DNA of 7,826 nt from Bacteroidota bacterium (GTDB taxonomy: Bacteria; Bacteroidota; Bacteroidia; Bacteroidales; JADFUO01). The stretch is taken from NCBI GenBank assembly GCA_030614305.1, contig JAUWKH010000072.1:1-7826 (forward strand), given 5' to 3'. Below are positions 5,758-7,826 of the stretch, piece after piece; the first letter of the stretch is position 1; the number at the start of each line of letters is the position of its first letter. Made by a program: the position numbers and the translations under genes. The notes under the pieces are model-generated. The model made no database searches and had not been told where the DNA came from. It worked only from the letters and a program-made list of their open reading frames with translations.

Positions 5758-6335
5758 AATTTTTTGGTTTTTTTCTTTTTTGGTGCAAATAACATTTTAT
5801 ATGAAGTTTTAACATTTCCGTTTGAAATTTCTTTTAATTTTCTTTTTAACAGTATTTTTTTTAAATTATTAATTCTGTCAACAAAAAGAATACCATTAAG
5901 ATGGTCAAGCTCATGTTGCATGATACGGGCTAAAATTCCTATGTATTCTTCTTTTTCGTGAAATTTAAAGTTTTCATCAAAATAACTGATTTTAATTTTT
6001 GATTTTCTGCTGACATATTCAATAATATTAGGAATACTTAAGCAGGCTTCATTAAATTCCCATTCTTCGCCATTTTCAATAGTTATTTCGGGATTGATCA
6101 AAACTTTTTTAAATCCTTCAGCTTCAGGAAAATCAATTTTATATGGATTGGAATCAATAACAATAAGGCGGATTGATTGATTTACCTGTGGCGCTGCTAA
6201 TCCAACTCCAACCGAAACATACATTGTCTCAAACATATTGCTAATAATTTCCTTAAGATTGGGATAATCTTTATCAATTTCTTTTGCAACTTTTCGCAAA
6301 ACTGGATGTCCGTATGCAACAACAGGGTATATCAT
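5754..6335 (-). CDS. def: Peptide deformylase
   Basis: A complete 193-residue peptide deformylase, the cytoplasmic metalloenzyme that removes the formyl group from the N-terminal methionine of new proteins. All three family motifs are present: motif 1 GVGLAAPQ (residues 43-50), motif 2 EACLS (96-100) with metal ligand C98, and motif 3 QHELDHLNG (140-148) with ligands H141 and H145 and catalytic E142. Motif 2 has alanine where glycine is more usual, a conservative change. The C-terminus is extended by a lysine-rich tail (KKKKTKKL). The start MIYPVVAYGHPVLRKVAKEI is the standard family N-terminus. The gene is followed, with a 4-bp overlap, by the TPR lipoprotein. In many relatives ruvX lies just upstream; here that position holds heptamer repeats and an IS3 element. 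Confidence 0.97.
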   Translation of the reverse strand: MIYPVVAYGHPVLRKVAKEIDKDYPNLKEIISNMFETMYVSVGVGLAAPQVNQSIRLIVIDSNPYKIDFPEAEGFKKVLINPEITIENGEEWEFNEACLSIPNIIEYVSRKSKIKISYFDENFKFHEKEEYIGILARIMQHELDHLNGILFVDRINNLKKILLKRKLKEISNGNVKTSYKMLFAPKKKKTKKL

Positions 6336-6367
6336 TATTTTTTTAATTGCTTTAAAACCTACTTTAG

Positions 6368-6409
6368 CAGTCTCCAGTCTCCAGTCTGCAGTCTCCAGTC
6401 TCCAGTCTG
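6368..6409 (+). repeat. CAGTCTC heptamer array beside the IS element
   Basis: Six 7-bp units in register make two identical 21-bp repeats (6368-6388 and 6389-6409), each built as X X Y with X CAGTCTC and Y CAGTCTG. The array lies upstream of def and runs directly into the left end of the IS3 element, which may have inserted in it and cut it short. Confidence 0.9.
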
Positions 6410-6431
6410 TCCATGCCTAAATAAGGTTGAC
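6408..6431 (+). repeat. Left terminal inverted repeat of the IS3 element
   Basis: It begins TGTCCATGCCT and ends GTTGAC, matching the reverse complement of 7803-7826 at 18 of 24 positions. It lies downstream of the orfB stop codon (6440-6438). Confidence 0.75.
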
Positions 6432-6437
6432 TTTTTT

Positions 6438-7358
6438 TTATAAAGTGTATACTTTTTCTTTTTTGCTTCTTTTTTCTTTTTGTTTATAACTGGTATTTTT
6501 TGTTAATACTGATGCAAATACGTGTAATTGTGGACGTTTGTCAACCATTATTTTGTTAATTTGCTGTTCAAAATCATAAGGTGTCAACTTATTTAGTGAA
6601 CTGTGTGGTCGTTCAAAATTATACATTCTTACTGCCATTGTCAAATATTTTTTTAGTTGTTGAAAATTTTTAGGGTTGTAGGGCTCTATGTAATAGTTTT
6701 TAATTGTTTCTATTACTCTTTCTGCATGTGAATTATCATAAACTATCTGCCCCATACTGTTTTTAATTCCATAAGCTTTAGTAAGCTTAATAAAAGGTTT
6801 AGAATAATATTGTCCTCCTCCATCAGAATGAAGAATAGTACAGTCAGAATTGCGAGTAATTCCCAGAGTATTTATTGCAAGTTTTAAAGCTGGGAGCGTA
6901 GTATTGATTGTCATCAGACTATCACTGGCATAGCATCCTGGAATAAATCTGGTGTAGATGTCCATTATCAAGGTTATATAGTAATATCTATCTACAAGCC
7001 AGTAATAGGTTATATCGCTTACCAAAACCTGATTTGGTTTATTGATTGTCAACCCTTCTAAAAGATTTGGAAACCGGACTACGCCAGTTGAATCTGTTGT
7101 GTTGATAAACCTTTTGGTCTTAACGAGTTTATATCCATTTTCAAAGGCAAAGTGTTCAAATGCATCCCGTCCAATACCCTGTGGCACTAATTTAATATAC
7201 ATTGTTCTGGCTGACATCTTGGGATGAGATATTCTTAATTTCTTAATTAATGGCAATAGTTGTTCTTTCAACTCTTCTTTTGCCAACATTATTTTATAAC
7301 GTTGATGAAAGTTTTGCCTTGTAATGCTTGGTATGGTATATAAATCATTCATTTTCAA
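6438..7358 (-). CDS. IS3-family transposase OrfB (DDE catalytic subunit)
   Basis: This frame encodes the rve-type integrase core that cuts and joins DNA strands. Up to 306 residues are read: an HTH_21-like region with LRISHPKMSARTMYIKL (41-57), then the catalytic acids D115 in LVSDITYYW, D179 in LHSDGGGQY and E213 in NSHAERVIETIKNYY. The tail includes MYNFERPHSSLNKLTPYDFE (245-264). The D179-E213 gap is 33 residues, slightly shorter than the classic 35, which I associate with Bacteroidota members of the group. A basic extension of about 40 residues follows. The frame shown opens with TTG at 7358, overlapping the orfA stop in TTGA; the first ATG is at 7352. More likely the active protein is an OrfAB fusion made by -1 frameshifting on the A10 run at 7417-7408, since this frame is open upstream as far as 7436. 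Confidence 0.94.
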   Translation of the reverse strand: MKMNDLYTIPSITRQNFHQRYKIMLAKEELKEQLLPLIKKLRISHPKMSARTMYIKLVPQGIGRDAFEHFAFENGYKLVKTKRFINTTDSTGVVRFPNLLEGLTINKPNQVLVSDITYYWLVDRYYYITLIMDIYTRFIPGCYASDSLMTINTTLPALKLAINTLGITRNSDCTILHSDGGGQYYSKPFIKLTKAYGIKNSMGQIVYDNSHAERVIETIKNYYIEPYNPKNFQQLKKYLTMAVRMYNFERPHSSLNKLTPYDFEQQINKIMVDKRPQLHVFASVLTKNTSYKQKEKRSKKEKVYTL

Positions 7359-7774
7359 TGTGTGTTTGTCTTGGTTTTCCCAAAACCAGGATAGGGCCCA
7401 GAACCAATTTTTTTTTTGATATCGTAACCTACTTCTTTACTACTTAATTCTAAAAGTTTTTCAATAAAATCCAATTGGAGCTGCTTCTGACCTACTGTAC
7501 GTTCCAGTTCTTTTATCCGTTCCCGAAGATATTCAATTTTTTTTGTGTCACTCTCTGGCTCTACAACATATTTATAGCCCTTTTTTAAGAACTTTGAATA
7601 CTTGTATATCCATTTGTATATAGCCGATCGGGTTACCTTGTGTTCCCTTGAAACTTGTGTAATTGTGATGAGATTTTGTTCAATCTGCTTCACAATATCT
7701 TGCTTGAATGATTCACTGAAGTGTCGCACTTCTTTGATTTTTCGTTTTACTTGATTTTTTCTTAAAGTTACCAT
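7355..7774 (-). CDS. IS3-family transposase OrfA (helix-turn-helix subunit)
   Basis: A 139-residue protein from the ATG at 7774. Residues about 18-60 form the HTH_Tnp_1 domain (HFSESFKQDIVKQIEQ, ITQVSREHKVTRSAIYKWIY) that recognises the element's ends. Residues about 78-112 form a leucine-zipper-like helix (IEYLRERIKELERTVG, QLDFIEKLLEL) typical of IS3 OrfA for oligomerisation with OrfAB. An upstream TTG at 7807 would add 11 residues but lies inside the terminal inverted repeat, so the ATG at 7774, preceded by AAGAAAAAA, is preferred. An A10 run on this strand (7417-7408) encodes part of the lysine stretch near residue 120 and can direct ribosomes into the orfB frame; without slippage, translation ends at TGA 7357-7355. 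Confidence 0.92.
   Translation of the reverse strand: MVTLRKNQVKRKIKEVRHFSESFKQDIVKQIEQNLITITQVSREHKVTRSAIYKWIYKYSKFLKKGYKYVVEPESDTKKIEYLRERIKELERTVGQKQLQLDFIEKLLELSSKEVGYDIKKKIGSGPYPGFGKTKTNTH
7408..7417 (-). promoter_or_regulatory. A10 slippery run for -1 frameshifting between orfA and orfB
   Basis: Ten consecutive A residues on the minus strand lie within the region where both frames are open (7436-7355). The orfB frame is -1 relative to orfA, has a stop at 7439-7437 just before this region, and stays open from the A10 run through to orfB. This is the usual design for OrfAB synthesis in the IS3 family, where A-rich slippery sites are known. Confidence 0.7.
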
Positions 7775-7802
7775 TTTTTTCTTATTTTTGGTATACAAAA
7801 TG

Positions 7803-7826
7803 GTCAACTTATTTCAGGCAAGCACA
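7803..7826 (-). repeat. Right terminal inverted repeat of the IS3 element
   Basis: Read inward on the minus strand it starts TGTGCTTGCCT and ends GTTGAC, pairing with the left repeat at 6408-6431. Its outer base is the last base of the window. Confidence 0.72.

Larger units (their letters stand above)
6408..7826 (-). mobile_element. IS3-family insertion sequence, complete or nearly so
   Basis: The element comprises orfA and orfB in the typical IS3 arrangement between imperfect terminal inverted repeats of 24 bases (6408-6431 and 7803-7826, 18 of 24 matching without gaps). Both ends start TGT when read inward, share TGCCT at positions 7-11 and end in GTTGAC, in line with the TG...CA ends of the IS3 family. 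The length is about 1.42 kb, normal for the family. A shorter reading, 6414-7820, is possible if the ends begin at TGCCT; neither gives a visible target duplication, and with the longer reading the right flank lies outside the window. Both frames are open, so the copy may be active. Confidence 0.87.

Noticed and set aside
5764..5961. Plus-strand open frame of 65 codons
   Set aside because: It is the antisense of the deformylase C-terminal region; its phenylalanine run is the complement of the lysine-rich tail.
6036..6050. Deformylase motif 2 reading EACLS rather than EGCLS as a sign of inactivity
   Set aside because: The metal-ligand cysteine and both motif 3 histidines are intact, and alanine here is a small substitution that should be tolerated.
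7042..7227. Plus-strand open frame of 61 codons
   Set aside because: It is opposite the transposase OrfB coding sequence and has no independent support.
7775..7807. Upstream TTG start for orfA, adding 11 residues
   Set aside because: The TTG lies inside the terminal inverted repeat, and the extra residues precede a normal ATG start with an upstream purine-rich stretch.

Overview
The window looks like a fragment of an AT-rich Bacteroidota chromosome, probably near Bacteroidales or Marinilabiliales. The grounds are a DUF2851 gene, the order zapB-like / zapA / 6S-like RNA / rny, a TTTG-N20-TAnnTTTG promoter, a free-standing four-helix-bundle (23S intervening-sequence family) gene and a Bacteroidota-type IS3 element. 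Housekeeping genes here are intact, whereas the intergenic spaces are full of repeats and gene debris.

Layout. Positions 1-1304 hold a minus-strand DUF2851 gene, possibly followed by the first codons of another gene at the edge. Positions 1305-2666 hold no intact gene. They contain a four-helix-bundle gene broken by one stop codon and bracketed by a perfect 31-bp inverted repeat, the frameshifted 3' end of a penicillin-binding protein 1C gene, a CAGTC-type heptamer repeat, two covarying palindromic hairpins, another heptamer array and a promoter. Positions 2667-5074 form a plus-strand block: a small coiled-coil protein, ZapA, a noncoding RNA whose two ends pair over a long stem (6S RNA candidate), and ribonuclease Y. 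Positions 5075-5223, between convergent genes, are nearly all heptamer repeats. Positions 5224-6335 hold a minus-strand pair, peptide deformylase and a TPR lipoprotein, overlapping by ATGA. A further heptamer array leads directly into an IS3-family element (about 6408-7826) whose right end coincides with the window end.

How the genes relate. The coiled-coil protein and ZapA probably act at the FtsZ ring. 6S RNA would bind RNA polymerase, and RNase Y is a membrane-anchored endoribonuclease starting mRNA decay. Deformylase removes N-formyl groups from new proteins, and the lipoprotein is an envelope TPR protein. The IS3 element has orfA and orfB in 0/-1 phase, with an A10 slippery run in the overlap.

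The most unusual signal is that six separate intergenic arrays, of several unrelated base compositions, all keep a strict 7-bp register, and five of them contain the same X-X-Y unit order (one on the reverse strand). Two of these arrays are the inverted repeat around the broken four-helix-bundle gene, making a cassette of about 490 bp that resembles a 23S rRNA intervening sequence in design. Whether it is or was mobile is inference.
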